From the IMG/VR virus record IMGVR_UViG_3300021440_000061, positions 1 through 39,900 of that record: DNA of 39,900 bases, one strand, 5' to 3'. Below are positions 1 through 8,061 of this stretch, one piece after another. Position numbers and translations under genes: made by a program. Origin of the DNA: a virus. How positions within the stretch are numbered: the stretch's first letter is position 1; the number at the start of each line of letters is the position of its first letter. The notes under the pieces were generated by a model. It was not told the DNA's origin. It made no database searches and saw only the letters and a program-made list of their open reading frames with translations.

Positions 1-26
1 TGCTTCCGTCTGAAAACCTGTGAAGT

Positions 27-368
27 TCACAACCCCCTCCCCCTTCGTGACTCGGAGTCAGTCTTGATTCGATGGCACGCATCGCAAAGCATCTGCTCGT
101 TCGTCTGATCGTCCCTGCCTCCCTCGAACAGAGGGATGATGTGGTCACGCACTGTGCCGAGCGTCACCCTGCCTTGCGCTATGCAGTGCTGGCAGAGCGG
201 CTGCCTGCGTATCAGGCTCGCTCGCATGCGCTGCAAGCGTCTGCCCGTGATGCGCTGTGGCTTTGCCTGGTTGCTCTGCCATTGCTTCTTGGCGTGTGCC
301 GGGCAGGGCCTCAGCTCCTTGCAGCCGATGGCACCGCAAAGAGTCTGCAGCTTCACTGGCCTTGCCAT
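27..368 (-). CDS. HNH endonuclease (packaging-associated)
   Basis: This 113-residue protein has the HNH nuclease layout: a Cys pair (C59, C62), the catalytic DH (D75-H76), an Asn in the middle (N90) and a C-terminal C95-x2-C98-H99 zinc/metal site. In HK97-like phages such a small HNH protein is encoded directly before the small terminase and is needed with it for specific cleavage of packaging DNA. Here it is the last reverse-strand gene before the left window edge, and the small terminase is the first one at the right edge, so the two are adjacent if the ends are joined. Its ATG overlaps the end of the upstream gene by 16 bases. The N-terminal 50 residues are basic with extra Cys residues. 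Family assignment is secure; the packaging role is from context. Confidence 0.9.
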   Translation of the reverse strand: MARPVKLQTLCGAIGCKELRPCPAHAKKQWQSNQAKPQRITGRRLQRMRASLIRRQPLCQHCIAQGRVTLGTVRDHIIPLFEGGRDDQTNEQMLCDACHRIKTDSESRRGRGL

Positions 369-634
369 CCTCGGATAGTCACGGTCTTGACTGGCTTCTC
401 CCCGCTGTCCAGGGTTGCCACCGCCTTGACGTTGTAGAGCTTGCCGTGCTCGATGCCACGCAGCCCATAGGTTGCGGCATTGTTTGTGTAGTCGTTATCG
501 GTCAGGTAGTTCGTCAGGGATGGTGCCGAGGTTATCGCGATCGAGTTGACCACGATCCCAGCAGGCACGACATCGCTGAAGTCGAAGGTGTACAGCAGCT
601 CGCCGCTGACATCCTGACAGAAAACGTCAGCCAC
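353..634 (-). CDS. small virion-associated protein, hypothetical
   Basis: A 93-residue protein starting at GTG (634), which overlaps the TAG stop of the upstream gene (TAGTG), so the two are translationally coupled. The open frame extends upstream to 985, but that part is antisense-like Arg/His-rich translation of the neighbouring gene and is excluded. The sequence is rich in beta-prone and Asn/Thr residues (for example NYLTDNDYTNNAATYG) and ends in TIRGWQGQ. I recognise no family. Its place in the fibre-like cluster ahead of HNH/terminase suggests a virion or tail accessory protein. Confidence 0.6.
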   Translation of the reverse strand: MADVFCQDVSGELLYTFDFSDVVPAGIVVNSIAITSAPSLTNYLTDNDYTNNAATYGLRGIEHGKLYNVKAVATLDSGEKPVKTVTIRGWQGQ

Positions 635-1206
635 TAGACGCTCCACGTCCCCGAGATGTTCAGCGTGTCGCCGTTGATCACAGCGCGATCGCCGCCTGAG
701 AACAGGCCCGCAGAGTAGAGCACGCCGGTGGTGCCGTCCTTCGTACTGTTCGTGACGATGAAGGCACCTTTGACTGTGCCTGTTGCGGTGATCGAGAAGG
801 CCGACGCGGATGACGTCGCCTTGCTGCCTGAGCTGGCGGCGGCGAACGTCACCGCGGGCCGCGTGGACTGCGAGTAGTTGGGGGCATTGGTCGGGCCTGC
901 CTCCGTCCATCCGGAATGCGAAGAGATCGTGTCGCCCGCTGCGATGGCAGTGTAGGACACGCTTGAGATGAGCCCCATAAACCACGCTGCCGTGTAGGCA
1001 GACCCGGCGAAGTACTTATCGAGAAGGTCATTCTTTCCGGCGGTCGTGACGGTGTTGTAGAACTCATCCGTCCAGCGGATAGAGCCATCTTCAGCAATGC
1101 ATTCGACGGAGAAGCGGAACCGTGGCGCGTTGATGGCTTCGGCGATACCGCCCGATCCAACTACTTGGGCCGCGCATTCAGCCTGGCCGTTCACTTTCTC
1201 TTCCAC
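634..1206 (-). CDS. phage virion/fibre-like protein, hypothetical
   Basis: A 190-residue protein starting at GTG (1206). It has no signal peptide, a mixed N-terminus ([19 protein letters not shown]) and a long Ser/Thr/Ala/Gly-rich beta-type C-terminus, a composition typical of tail fibre and capsid decoration proteins. It is coupled to the 93-residue gene downstream and follows the 598-residue repeat protein by 16 bases. Proteins with the segment '[16 protein letters not shown]' are, to my recollection, frequent in phage structural clusters, where they are annotated as hypothetical. Functional assignment is by context only. Confidence 0.6.
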   Translation of the reverse strand: MEEKVNGQAECAAQVVGSGGIAEAINAPRFRFSVECIAEDGSIRWTDEFYNTVTTAGKNDLLDKYFAGSAYTAAWFMGLISSVSYTAIAAGDTISSHSGWTEAGPTNAPNYSQSTRPAVTFAAASSGSKATSSASAFSITATGTVKGAFIVTNSTKDGTTGVLYSAGLFSGGDRAVINGDTLNISGTWSV

Positions 1207-1222
1207 GGTGTTTGTCTCCGAA

Positions 1223-3019
1223 TCAATTTGGCTTAACTCTGATGGTTCTGTTCTGCCCGCTCACCAGGATGATTCGCTTGCCTCTCGGCGGAACCCTTGG
1301 AGCTGACAGGCTATCGATTGCTGCGGCCACTTCTGCCAGCGATGCAAGGCCGATGATCTGGCTCGGGTGAGTGTCAGTTGCTCCACCTGCCTCGGCGATG
1401 ATAGACACCGCCTGCATCAGCGTGGTGTGCGCATCGAGTGCGCTACCAGATTCTGCGATTGCTGCGGCTGCAAGCAGGGTCGTTGCAATGCTGTCCGAGG
1501 ATGCTGATGTCTCGGCAACCGAGACCGAGTAGGTATTGCCGGCTAGAGAGCTCGAGAGGCTGTCTGTGCCACTCAGGGCATCCGACAATTGCCCGATCAG
1601 CGCCGCGATTGACGAAACGAGGTCCGCAGCTGAGCCGGCCTCAGAGAGCATGCCAACTGCAGTGACGACCGAGCTCACCGAGTCGGTGGCCGTGCCAGAC
1701 TCAGATAGAGCGGCAACGCCGGAACTGAGCGCACTTACACTATCCGCGGAAGATCCCGACTCGCTCAGTATCGAGTCATTGCCGGTGCTCGATGAAAGGG
1801 AGTCAGCGCTGGATGCTGATTCCGTGAGCGCCGCAACTGCGATCAGTCCCGCTGATTCGGTATCGGATCCTGCCGCCGATTCGCTGACAGATCCGACAGC
1901 CGTCTGCGCAGAGGAATCGGAATCAGAAGCTGACCCGGCCTCAGACAGTGCGCTGACGGCAATCAGCGCTGATGCAATCGAGTCGGCACCAGCGTTGCTT
2001 TCGCTTAGCGCCCCAATCAGAGAGGCAATGCCTGAAACGGAATCAGTGGATGATCCAGACTCTGCGAACGAATCGGCATACACACTTGCGGCTGCCGGAT
2101 AGGCATCGATGCCAGTCCGGACGAAATATCGCCCCAAGCTCATCGGCCCGCGACCAGGTCGAGCCTGGTTCGTTCCTGCGCGGTCGACCACGTAATCGCT
2201 TGTGATCGGCGGCGGAGGCGGCGGAGCCATCGAAACCGCGAGGCTCTCGCGTATACGGTAGCGGCCTGCCTGCAGCGGACCACGGCCCGGCTTTGTCCGA
2301 GAGCGGAACCCGATCCCAACCGGATCGGCTGCGGCCGTCACCACTGACTCGAGGAATACTGCCGCTACGGTGATTCGATTGTCATTGGTCGATGCCGTGA
2401 ACGTCGCAGCAACAGCAGAGGTTGCAGTGAGCCGCTTGCTCTCGCTGGCACTCATATTGATGCCAGTGCCGAACTGCCAGGCGCTCGTCTGGTCGGACGT
2501 GAAACCAGTCCCAACCGCTGTCGTCGCGCTATTCGCGGTAGCAGCGCAGAAGCCTGATATCAGCGCCGGCTGTGATGTCAGCGCTGGCGTGTTACCTGAG
2601 GTCGTCGCGTTTGCGCCGGTCGTTGGCGCCGTCTGCAGCTGCCCCGCGTGTGCACTGGCGGTCGCGTCATAACCTGACGTGCCGCCGATCTCTTTGATCT
2701 TGATGCCTCGGTAGAAGCAAACCGCCGTGAAATTAGCGGTTATCGTGTACGTGCCGGCGGCAACTCCATCGGCCTTGTAGTGCGCCAATACCTGGTTGTT
2801 TCCGGCATCATTGATGCTGTCTAGCGCAGCAGAGAACGTGATCGATCCGCCGCTCACGGTGAGCGGGGTTGCCGCCATACTCACAGTCGCGCTGTCGCCG
2901 TGAGTCACCGCTATGTGCAGTGAGCTGCCAGCCGTTACAGTGATCGAAGGCGCGACAATCGTCGTCGCGGACGTCCCAGGCTCCTCGTAGGAGATCTCCT
3001 GGAGTACGCTGATCGTCAC
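1223..3019 (-). CDS. 598-aa repeat-rich virion protein (fibre-like)
   Basis: A GTG start at 3019 overlaps the upstream TGA (GTGA). Residues 1-225 form a Thr/Ser/Ala-rich beta domain. Residues 244-260 and 286-302 each contain a PGRGPxxxGRYxxR motif, a short module I recall from other phage virion proteins; the two copies are separated by a poly-proline linker (PPPPPPI). Residues ~313-573 contain 13 degenerate repeats of 20 residues (one spacing is 23) with the pattern [LV]-[ST]-E-[SA]-G-[ST]-x-x-D-S-[VL]-S. The C-terminus is basic ([16 protein letters not shown]). The repeats would give a long, acidic, extended stalk. No catalytic motif is visible. Likely a fibre or surface decoration protein; no family name can be given. 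Confidence 0.65.
   Translation of the reverse strand: MTISVLQEISYEEPGTSATTIVAPSITVTAGSSLHIAVTHGDSATVSMAATPLTVSGGSITFSAALDSINDAGNNQVLAHYKADGVAAGTYTITANFTAVCFYRGIKIKEIGGTSGYDATASAHAGQLQTAPTTGANATTSGNTPALTSQPALISGFCAATANSATTAVGTGFTSDQTSAWQFGTGINMSASESKRLTATSAVAATFTASTNDNRITVAAVFLESVVTAAADPVGIGFRSRTKPGRGPLQAGRYRIRESLAVSMAPPPPPPITSDYVVDRAGTNQARPGRGPMSLGRYFVRTGIDAYPAAASVYADSFAESGSSTDSVSGIASLIGALSESNAGADSIASALIAVSALSEAGSASDSDSSAQTAVGSVSESAAGSDTESAGLIAVAALTESASSADSLSSSTGNDSILSESGSSADSVSALSSGVAALSESGTATDSVSSVVTAVGMLSEAGSAADLVSSIAALIGQLSDALSGTDSLSSSLAGNTYSVSVAETSASSDSIATTLLAAAAIAESGSALDAHTTLMQAVSIIAEAGGATDTHPSQIIGLASLAEVAAAIDSLSAPRVPPRGKRIILVSGQNRTIRVKPN
1301..2083 (-). repeat. 13 x 20-residue (60-bp) coding repeats
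   Basis: Within the 598-residue virion protein, 'SE[SA]G'-type cores recur at residues 320, 340, 360, 380, 400, 420, 440, 460, 480, 503, 523, 543 and 563. The period is exactly 60 bp apart from one 69-bp step. The copies are degenerate at DNA level, so the array is old or under selection at protein level rather than a fresh duplication. Confidence 0.8.
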
Positions 3020-3888
3020 GGACTAGTCCATAAATCAGGCCGGTTGCCATTCGCCCAGCTCGGCGTGTGCCCGGCCGCGCTCTTGTCGGTGATGTCGCTG
3101 GGCGTTGGGTTGCGGTTGATGTACCAGATATGTCCCGATCCGCCTGAGCTGGCCGCAGTGACGCCAGTGCTCGCCGCTTCTGTGCGCGCATCGGAGATGC
3201 TGAGCGCCGTATCGAATAGTCCGATATTGCGCATGATGCAGCCCGGAGTCTCGTTGTTCGTGGTGCCGGTGCCGGTGCTGGCAAAGTTGCTCGAGGTCCA
3301 CGGCGAACAGCCGAGGAGGAAAACAGGGGTAGAACTCGATGTCAGGGTGCCCGTGGCGATCTCTTGCACGATGGAGAAATCAGCGTTCCCCAGCGCGCCG
3401 AGGGCGTCAGGGTAGAACGTGTGACGGTAGTTGCCGCCGACCGCCTCAACGATCCATATCTGACGCAGCCATACGCCCTTGGTGACTAGCAGAGAGCTTC
3501 CGCCAGGCGTGGCTATGTAGTCCTGCGCGCCGAGTCCAGCGATCTCGAAATAGTGCGTCGTGCCGGTCGATCCGCCTGCGTTGGCTCGCTGTCCATTGCC
3601 AAGCACTGATCCGTCGGTGCATGGGTGGGGATGAAATCCGACCTCATATGTATCCTGGTGAAAAGTGCCGTCGTTATGGCAATTCCAGACGCACGCGTAA
3701 TACCCGGTTTGCTGGACATAGAAAGCGTCCATAAAACCAGTCTGTGCGGTTCGCGGCAGTAAATTCGCGCCCGACCAATTCAGACGGATATCGCTATTCG
3801 CGGCGTCGTTCGTGTAGGCGCGAAAGTCCAGTCCAGACTGCTGCAAAACCACCGCCGTCGAGCCATGGAACCCGCGGCGAATCGGCAT
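3016..3888 (-). CDS. LamG/concanavalin-like fibre protein
   Basis: A 290-residue protein with an ATG at 3888, nine bases after the preceding gene. The C-terminal third contains a strand-turn motif typical of LamG/ConA-like beta sandwiches (CIMRNIGLFDTALSISDAR), in which 'I-x-x-I-x-L-F-[DN]-x-A-L-[ST]' precedes the closing strand. The N-terminal part is rich in aromatic and Gly/Thr residues. There is no signal peptide. These folds bind glycans, so a role in host-surface recognition as a fibre or appendage protein is plausible. The gene sits in a four-gene fibre-like cluster between the early terminators and HNH/terminase. Fold assignment is moderate; function is inferred. Confidence 0.6.
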   Translation of the reverse strand: MPIRRGFHGSTAVVLQQSGLDFRAYTNDAANSDIRLNWSGANLLPRTAQTGFMDAFYVQQTGYYACVWNCHNDGTFHQDTYEVGFHPHPCTDGSVLGNGQRANAGGSTGTTHYFEIAGLGAQDYIATPGGSSLLVTKGVWLRQIWIVEAVGGNYRHTFYPDALGALGNADFSIVQEIATGTLTSSSTPVFLLGCSPWTSSNFASTGTGTTNNETPGCIMRNIGLFDTALSISDARTEAASTGVTAASSGGSGHIWYINRNPTPSDITDKSAAGHTPSWANGNRPDLWTSP

Positions 3889-3897
3889 GGGATCAGC

Positions 3898-4476
3898 TCA
3901 GACGCTGAATACGTCGATGCTGCCAGCGTGCAGCGTGATGCTGTTAGACGCGTTGCTTACCGACCATTGGCCGGTGAGGTCGAAGAGCTGCGCGACACTG
4001 TTGTCCACGCCAGTGCCGACAGCAGGAGCGGCGTTGTACGGCAACATGTGCACGCCGCCACCACCAGCAGTCGGAGCTGGTGAACCGATGACGGCATGGC
4101 TGGAAAATTTGCAGCCCTTGGGGAAAAACGTCGTCGTGGTGCTGTTACCGATCGCTCGGCAAATCAACTCGCCCTCGAGCGTCCAGTTGACGTTCGTCTG
4201 CGCCGTGGTGTTGAGGGTCATCGCCCCGGACGAAAAGATGTCGGTCGAGCCGAGCCGCAACGCGAGGGTAAGCGTGCCCGGCGTGGTGACGACGGTGCTG
4301 ATGCGGCCAGAGAACGAGAAGGCAATTGCGCGCCCAATCCGATCGAAATAATCGGTCGGGAAGGCGAAGCCCTTCCTCGAGCTCGGGAGCAGGCTTGTCT
4401 GAGTCGTGCTGCTAGCGAGAGCGCTACCGTCCTCGGCAAGCTCGAATACACGCTCGCGAAAACCTTTGCTCGACAT
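3898..4476 (-). CDS. virion protein, hypothetical; first gene of late operon
   Basis: A 192-residue protein that starts at ATG 4476, directly downstream of two tandem terminators, so it is the first gene of the late reverse-strand unit. The sequence is beta-rich with a glycine hinge (PTAGGGGVH) and hydrophobic/Ser/Thr strands. Proteins of this type are common in phage structural clusters, but I cannot name a family. A late promoter should lie in 4477-4604; I could not identify a convincing sigma-70 box there. Confidence 0.6.
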   Translation of the reverse strand: MSSKGFRERVFELAEDGSALASSTTQTSLLPSSRKGFAFPTDYFDRIGRAIAFSFSGRISTVVTTPGTLTLALRLGSTDIFSSGAMTLNTTAQTNVNWTLEGELICRAIGNSTTTTFFPKGCKFSSHAVIGSPAPTAGGGGVHMLPYNAAPAVGTGVDNSVAQLFDLTGQWSVSNASNSITLHAGSIDVFSV

Positions 4477-4495
4477 TTCGTGGGCTCCAGAAACG

Positions 4496-4522
4496 AAAAA
4501 GCCCCGCTGGTTAGGCGAGGCT
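4496..4522 (-). terminator. intrinsic terminator 2 (tandem copy)
   Basis: A second copy of the same hairpin (GCCTCGC / GCGGGGC, loop CTAACCA, then TTTTT on the reverse strand), 45 bases from the first. The flanking GAAACGAAAAAGCCCCGC on the forward strand is shared by both, which indicates a local duplication. It lies only 20 bases before the ATG of the first late gene, as expected for antitermination-controlled late expression. Confidence 0.8.
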
Positions 4523-4540
4523 ATTGGGGATGCGGAAACG

Positions 4541-4567
4541 AAAAAGCCCCGCCGGAATGGCGAGGCT
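4541..4567 (-). terminator. intrinsic terminator 1 (end of early operon)
   Basis: Read on the reverse strand, the stem GCCTCGCC / GGCGGGGC is followed by a run of five T. It lies 38 bases downstream of the stop of the 4605-5162 gene. With the second copy it ends the leftward early operon and insulates the late one. Confidence 0.8.
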
Positions 4568-4604
4568 TTCGATGTTGGGAAAATACCCCCCCAGGCGAAT
4601 CAAG

Positions 4605-5162
4605 TCAATCTGCGTCTTCCCGCAATTTTGCGTTTGCCATGCCGACGCCGATCGATAGCCAGCGCTGGAACTCTCCGAGGATGGCCTCATAGATGGGGCT
4701 GAGCTTGCGCTGCCATGTGTTCTTGCTGGCCCTCAGCTGCTGCCGGCGTGGATTCTCGTCGTGCGGTCCCCGCGCGAATCTCCATGGCTCCCGAATCTCT
4801 ACCAGCGCCATGTGCAACAGGTCGAATAGGAAATCACGCTCGAAGCCATCGATATCGAGAAAGCGCTGCGGCCAGTTCTCAGCGGCCCGGCGGAATACCG
4901 CCCACATCATCAGCTCGCGGAATAGCTCGGCCTGTACCAAGTTGTCGAGCCGGTAAACGTACATCTGCGCGAGCCAGTACTTGCGCTCGACGCCGGCATT
5001 CGCTTGGGCGCACTCCGCATGCGTCCACTCCCGCGCACGCATTGAGCGCGTCTCTCGGCCTGATGCGCTGCCCTGCCCGAGCCTAGAAGGCCTTGCAGCA
5101 TCTTCTATCGGCATGCCGATGCTGCGCTCTCCGGTGATCGACATCAGGATATCTGCTTTCAA
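4605..5162 (-). CDS. hypothetical; last gene of early operon (late-regulator position)
   Basis: I choose the TTG at 5162, which overlaps the upstream stop as TTGA and has AGAGGT six bases before it; an ATG at 5195 is also possible but overlaps the neighbour by 37 bases. The 185-residue product is rich in Trp, Arg and Glu, is predicted to be mostly helical (for example VQAELFRELMMWAVFRRAA) and has no membrane segment or signal peptide. It lies at the position occupied by late antiterminators (Q) in lambdoid phages: last early gene, directly before the terminators and late operon. I see no Q family signature, so this role is only positional inference. Confidence 0.65.
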   Translation of the reverse strand: MKADILMSITGERSIGMPIEDAARPSRLGQGSASGRETRSMRAREWTHAECAQANAGVERKYWLAQMYVYRLDNLVQAELFRELMMWAVFRRAAENWPQRFLDIDGFERDFLFDLLHMALVEIREPWRFARGPHDENPRRQQLRASKNTWQRKLSPIYEAILGEFQRWLSIGVGMANAKLREDAD

Positions 5163-5539
5163 TTGGTCACCTCTGTAGGCACGGAAAACAACCAATCAAC
5201 GTCATCCCCTAATTCTTCCCGCAAAACTATGATGAAGTTTCGCCCCTCGATATCTATGTTGATCGCGTCACCACGGCATAGATTTTTCATTGCGATTGCC
5301 AAATCGATCAGCTGCCTTAGTTTCGATTTTAAGGCGTCTGGAGATTCGGTTGATGTATCCTCAGGAACAAAGTTTTCCAACTGATCACTGGACACCTGTG
5401 CGCAGGTTTCCCGCTCAGCTCCAATCGGCACGAAGGCCACAACGATCGAGGCAGACGCGTTACGCAAATCATCGGCCAGCACTCGGCAAGCGATCTTGCT
5501 CTCCCGGAATCGCACGGGCTTACTCAAATCTGGCTTCAT
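5159..5539 (-). CDS. hypothetical protein, 126 aa
   Basis: The ATG at 5539 overlaps the upstream TGA (ATGA) and the stop is coupled to the next gene (TTGA). It is an acidic soluble protein with an N-terminal basic stretch (KPVRFRESKIACRV) and a C-terminal alpha/beta segment (NIDIEGRNFIIVLREEL). There are no recognisable motifs. Its tight overlap on both sides supports it as a real gene of the early operon. Confidence 0.65.
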   Translation of the reverse strand: MKPDLSKPVRFRESKIACRVLADDLRNASASIVVAFVPIGAERETCAQVSSDQLENFVPEDTSTESPDALKSKLRQLIDLAIAMKNLCRGDAINIDIEGRNFIIVLREELGDDVDWLFSVPTEVTN

Positions 5540-6060
5540 TGCATGGCTCCCGAAATTTTCTTGGTGATCTCGCGATTCTTGGCTGTGGCTTGCGCAAAGG
5601 CATCGATCTGCTCTGGCAAGGAAATATGGCCTATGAGGATGCAGGTTTGCCCTAGAAGAGGCTCAAGATCCTCGACTTCATCGCCTCTAACTGGCCATGA
5701 AATCCTGCCGGAAAGCAACGCTCCGCCTTTAACGAGCTGCAGCTCAGACTTCTCTATGTGCGTCGTGCCGTTTAGGGAAATCTCCTCGTTGCGGTTCTTG
5801 TTGCCGGATATCGCCCCAGAGAATTCATAGACGATCTGCTTGCGGCTGATGGCGATCATAGAAACAGGAACGCCATCGTCTGCGTACAGCAGAGTCGTCG
5901 CAGCGATCGGCAGCCCGAGCATCTCGTCGCTGTATTCGCGATCGATGAACAATCCCGCAAACTTCACGCAGGCCAAAGTCGATGGCAGGCCGTCGATCTT
6001 GGAGCGCTTGACCGAGAATGACTTGGCTATCTCAATCGTGTTGTGCACCTGGATGCGCAT
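5536..6060 (-). CDS. hypothetical protein, 174 aa
   Basis: The ATG at 6060 is chosen because GGGAGG lies six bases upstream; the in-frame TTG at 6078 would include that ribosome site in the coding region. The product has alternating strands and helices, is soluble, and its C-terminus is helical (DAFAQATAKNREITKKI). No family is recognised. It overlaps the following gene by ATGA and belongs to the early operon. Confidence 0.65.
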   Translation of the reverse strand: MRIQVHNTIEIAKSFSVKRSKIDGLPSTLACVKFAGLFIDREYSDEMLGLPIAATTLLYADDGVPVSMIAISRKQIVYEFSGAISGNKNRNEEISLNGTTHIEKSELQLVKGGALLSGRISWPVRGDEVEDLEPLLGQTCILIGHISLPEQIDAFAQATAKNREITKKISGAMQ

Positions 6061-6099
6061 GTACCCCCTCCCTTGCAAAACCTCTTTGGATGCTCGAGC

Positions 6100-6534
6100 T
6101 CAAGCGAATGCGTCGAGGTCGGAAAGCATCACTCGATACCCAGGAGCATCGCCGTCGGCAGCGATTACAAGACCCACGATCTCGTTGTCTGCCCTCAGGT
6201 AGGTCCACGATCCCCGGAACTGTTTGGGGGTTAGCGGCAGGTGGCGGATGGCGTGATTGGCCAGCCTCATGTTTGGCGGGTCCGGCCTAGCGCCTGACTT
6301 TGGCGCGTGCCTGGCTGCGATCGCGTCGAACTCCGGTAGGTTCGGCAAGAAGCTGGGGTACTTCGTGCGCACATCCGCAAGCACTAGCGCGATGCGTTCC
6401 TTGCCGACACCGTCGATGGCTTTGGCCCAATCCGGAGGCGGCGCCAGAGTGCGGAACTTTCGTTCCATGGCATCGGCGCCATACCAGTGGGTAAGCCGCT
6501 TCCAGGTCTCTCGGGCCAGCGCACTGACGCTCAC
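6100..6534 (-). CDS. hypothetical replication-module protein (P-like position)
   Basis: A GTG at 6534 overlaps the stop of the replication initiator (GTGA). The 144-residue protein has an N-terminal helical part (LARETWKRLTHWYG), a central 'YPSFLPNLPEFDAIAARH' segment reminiscent of lambda-P/helicase-loader accessory proteins, and a C-terminal alpha/beta part. The position directly after an O-like initiator is that of gene P in lambdoid phages. Similarity is by eye, so helicase loading is a hypothesis. Confidence 0.55.
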   Translation of the reverse strand: MSVSALARETWKRLTHWYGADAMERKFRTLAPPPDWAKAIDGVGKERIALVLADVRTKYPSFLPNLPEFDAIAARHAPKSGARPDPPNMRLANHAIRHLPLTPKQFRGSWTYLRADNEIVGLVIAADGDAPGYRVMLSDLDAFA

Positions 6535-7610
6535 GATTCACCTCCGGCGGCTTGAGAGGCATCCATCGCATCGCAGGCCTCATCAATCAGCTCATCGATG
6601 GATTTTCCAGCCGCGTTCCGAAGCGCTTGGGGCCCCTTCGAGGCACTCGAGCGAGGTTTGCGGAGAATCTTGTCCAGGTAGTTGGCGGGTATCGCCTCGG
6701 GCCAAGGCTTGGATATCCGGGCGATGTCAGTCGCAGCCACCGCCACATCGATCGGGATGCCATCCCGGATCCAGCCCAGTAGGGTCGGATGCTGGCTTGT
6801 CACCTGGACCCCGAGCTTGCGTAACTGAATGGCCATGGCGCCCTCCTCGCTCGGGGGTCGGGTAGATGGTCCGGAAATTGGGACGACCATAGCCTTAGGC
6901 ATGGTCCTGTCTATGCCTAAGGCCATGCCTATGCCTAAGGCTATGCCTTCATCCTTAGCCTTTACTTCGTGCGCGCGCGCCCGCGCGTCAGCGTCTTTCA
7001 TATGGGAATTGGGAAGTGGGAAGTGGGAAGCCGTGCCATCCGCGTCCTGTCCGCGGGACAGGTCACCCACCTGTCCGCGGGACATCCGCGGGACATCCGC
7101 GGGACAGGTTGCGGATGTCCCAGGGTTGTCCCGCGGGACATCCGCGGGACAGGTTGCGGACGGGTAGCTACCCGCGGTCAGGCCGGCAAGCTGAGCTTCG
7201 AGCTCGAGGATTGGCGCATCCCACTTGGGAACAATCCCATACCCACGCAGGGTGTCGAATATCTCCCTGCGCCGCTCCCTGGTGCGCCGCTTACGCTCAG
7301 TCTCGCTCTCCTTGCGAGCCTGGCGACCAACATCGAATTCCCTGAACCGCTCTAACTGCTCATCGCACCTAGCGTTATGCCAGCCATCATCCTGGAGCTC
7401 AAAGAACTCCTCGAGCACGACCAGAACGGCTGCCTTCTCTTCCTCGGTCCGGGCCCCAACCAATCGCTGGACCGCCTTGTGGTCACTCGGCAGGGGTCTT
7501 TCGGTCGCGTAATACTTACGCACGCACCGCGAGTAGGCGGCATCCTCGAGGAACGTCAGGTGCGATGTCTCCTCGGCCCAGTCGCCGAGATGGTGTTCGT
7601 AGTAGTTCAT
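6531..7610 (-). CDS. DUF1376 phage replication initiator (O-like)
   Basis: The N-terminal ~90 residues match the DUF1376 domain found in phage and prophage replication proteins (MNYYEHHLGDWAEETSHL, LEDAAYSRCVRKYYATERPL). A basic helix follows (KESETERKRRTRERRRE), then a low-complexity linker encoded by repeats, then a C-terminal helical domain typical of primosomal/loader interaction regions (WPEAIPANYLDKILRKP). The ATG overlaps the upstream TGA (ATGA). By analogy with lambda O, the DNA encoding the linker carries two sets of repeats and is probably the origin that the protein itself binds. Length 359 aa. Family assignment is good; the origin-binding role is inference. Confidence 0.8.
   Translation of the reverse strand: MNYYEHHLGDWAEETSHLTFLEDAAYSRCVRKYYATERPLPSDHKAVQRLVGARTEEEKAAVLVVLEEFFELQDDGWHNARCDEQLERFREFDVGRQARKESETERKRRTRERRREIFDTLRGYGIVPKWDAPILELEAQLAGLTAGSYPSATCPADVPRDNPGTSATCPADVPRMSRGQVGDLSRGQDADGTASHFPLPNSHMKDADARARAHEVKAKDEGIALGIGMALGIDRTMPKAMVVPISGPSTRPPSEEGAMAIQLRKLGVQVTSQHPTLLGWIRDGIPIDVAVAATDIARISKPWPEAIPANYLDKILRKPRSSASKGPQALRNAAGKSIDELIDEACDAMDASQAAGGES
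6889..6960. repeat. AT-richer repeat array beside the iterons
   Basis: The unit CTATGCCTAAGGC occurs directly at 6911-6923 and 6929-6941 (18-bp step). An inverted copy (GCCTTAGGCATGG) lies at 6892-6904 and a degenerate one (CCTTAGCC) at 6953-6960. It is a second repeat family about 90 bp from the GC-rich iterons, still within the initiator gene. It may be the melting or second binding region of the origin. Confidence 0.6.
7050..7160. repeat. GC-rich iteron array (candidate replication origin)
   Basis: Six copies of TCCGCGGGACA (one with an extra C) start at 7050, 7074, 7085, 7096, 7129 and 7141. Each contains the palindrome CCGCGG. A longer 25-bp unit is repeated exactly at 7091-7115 and 7136-7160 (45-bp step). 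The array lies inside the DUF1376 initiator gene and encodes the repeated SATCPADVPR segment of its linker. Iterons inside the initiator gene are how lambdoid origins are organised. Confidence 0.75.
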
Positions 7611-7897
7611 TTGGGTAGTCCTGCGGAGCGGCGGACAGTTTTGGGGGAAGCTGCTGGGATCTTGAGCACGCGCCGGTTGAAGCCTGCGGCGTAGGCTCGG
7701 AAAAATTCACACCTAGTCATCCCATTTCTGCGATAGGCGTGGTGTATGTAGTCCTTGAGAGTTTTCGGGCTGATATTCATGCAAAAGGCAATCTTGCGAG
7801 TCCGAGTGCCAGCGCAAAGCGCATCCATGATTTGGATGTCGCGGTAAGAGACCCGGATGCCCTCAGGCAGGGTGATTAGAGGAATTTTCGGCTTCAT
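7607..7897 (-). CDS. LuxR-type HTH protein (short)
   Basis: A 96-residue protein whose central part matches the GerE/LuxR DNA-binding four-helix fold: 'VSYRDIQIMDALCAGTRTRK', then 'IAFCMNISPKTLKDYIHHAY', where the second segment is the recognition helix region. There is no receiver or ligand domain, so it is a stand-alone HTH. It couples to the replication initiator downstream (ATGA). A paralogous HTH protein lies just upstream. A transcription-regulator role in the early operon is inferred. Confidence 0.75.
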   Translation of the reverse strand: MKPKIPLITLPEGIRVSYRDIQIMDALCAGTRTRKIAFCMNISPKTLKDYIHHAYRRNGMTRCEFFRAYAAGFNRRVLKIPAASPKTVRRSAGLPK

Positions 7898-8061
7898 CTG
7901 CTACCTATGCCTACGACGACTCCGGACATCTCAGAAATAGCGCCGACCGCGGTAGCCGGGAAGCCCAGTAATGAAGCTACGACCCACCCGCCGGCACTGG
8001 CCTTTTTGCTCTCGCGGGAGTAACCAGTAGCCCGCGTCTGCAACCAAGCACGCCGAGATAG
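7898..8061. other. intergenic gap between the two HTH genes
   Basis: A 164-bp gap in an otherwise overlapping operon. I see no ORF with a ribosome site, no T-tracted hairpin and no operator copy here. Confidence 0.5.

Noticed and set aside
635-985. N-terminal extension of the 93-residue gene to 985
   Set aside because: Arg/His-rich translation lying over the neighbouring gene; GTG 634 with TAGTG coupling is a better start.
1536-2102. Forward-strand acidic repeat protein opposite the 598-residue gene
   Set aside because: It mirrors the 60-bp repeats of the real gene in antisense; no start signal and no context.
7050-7160. Possible CRISPR array
   Set aside because: Units are 11 bp with spacers of 0-22 bp inside a coding gene and with no cas genes; they are iterons.
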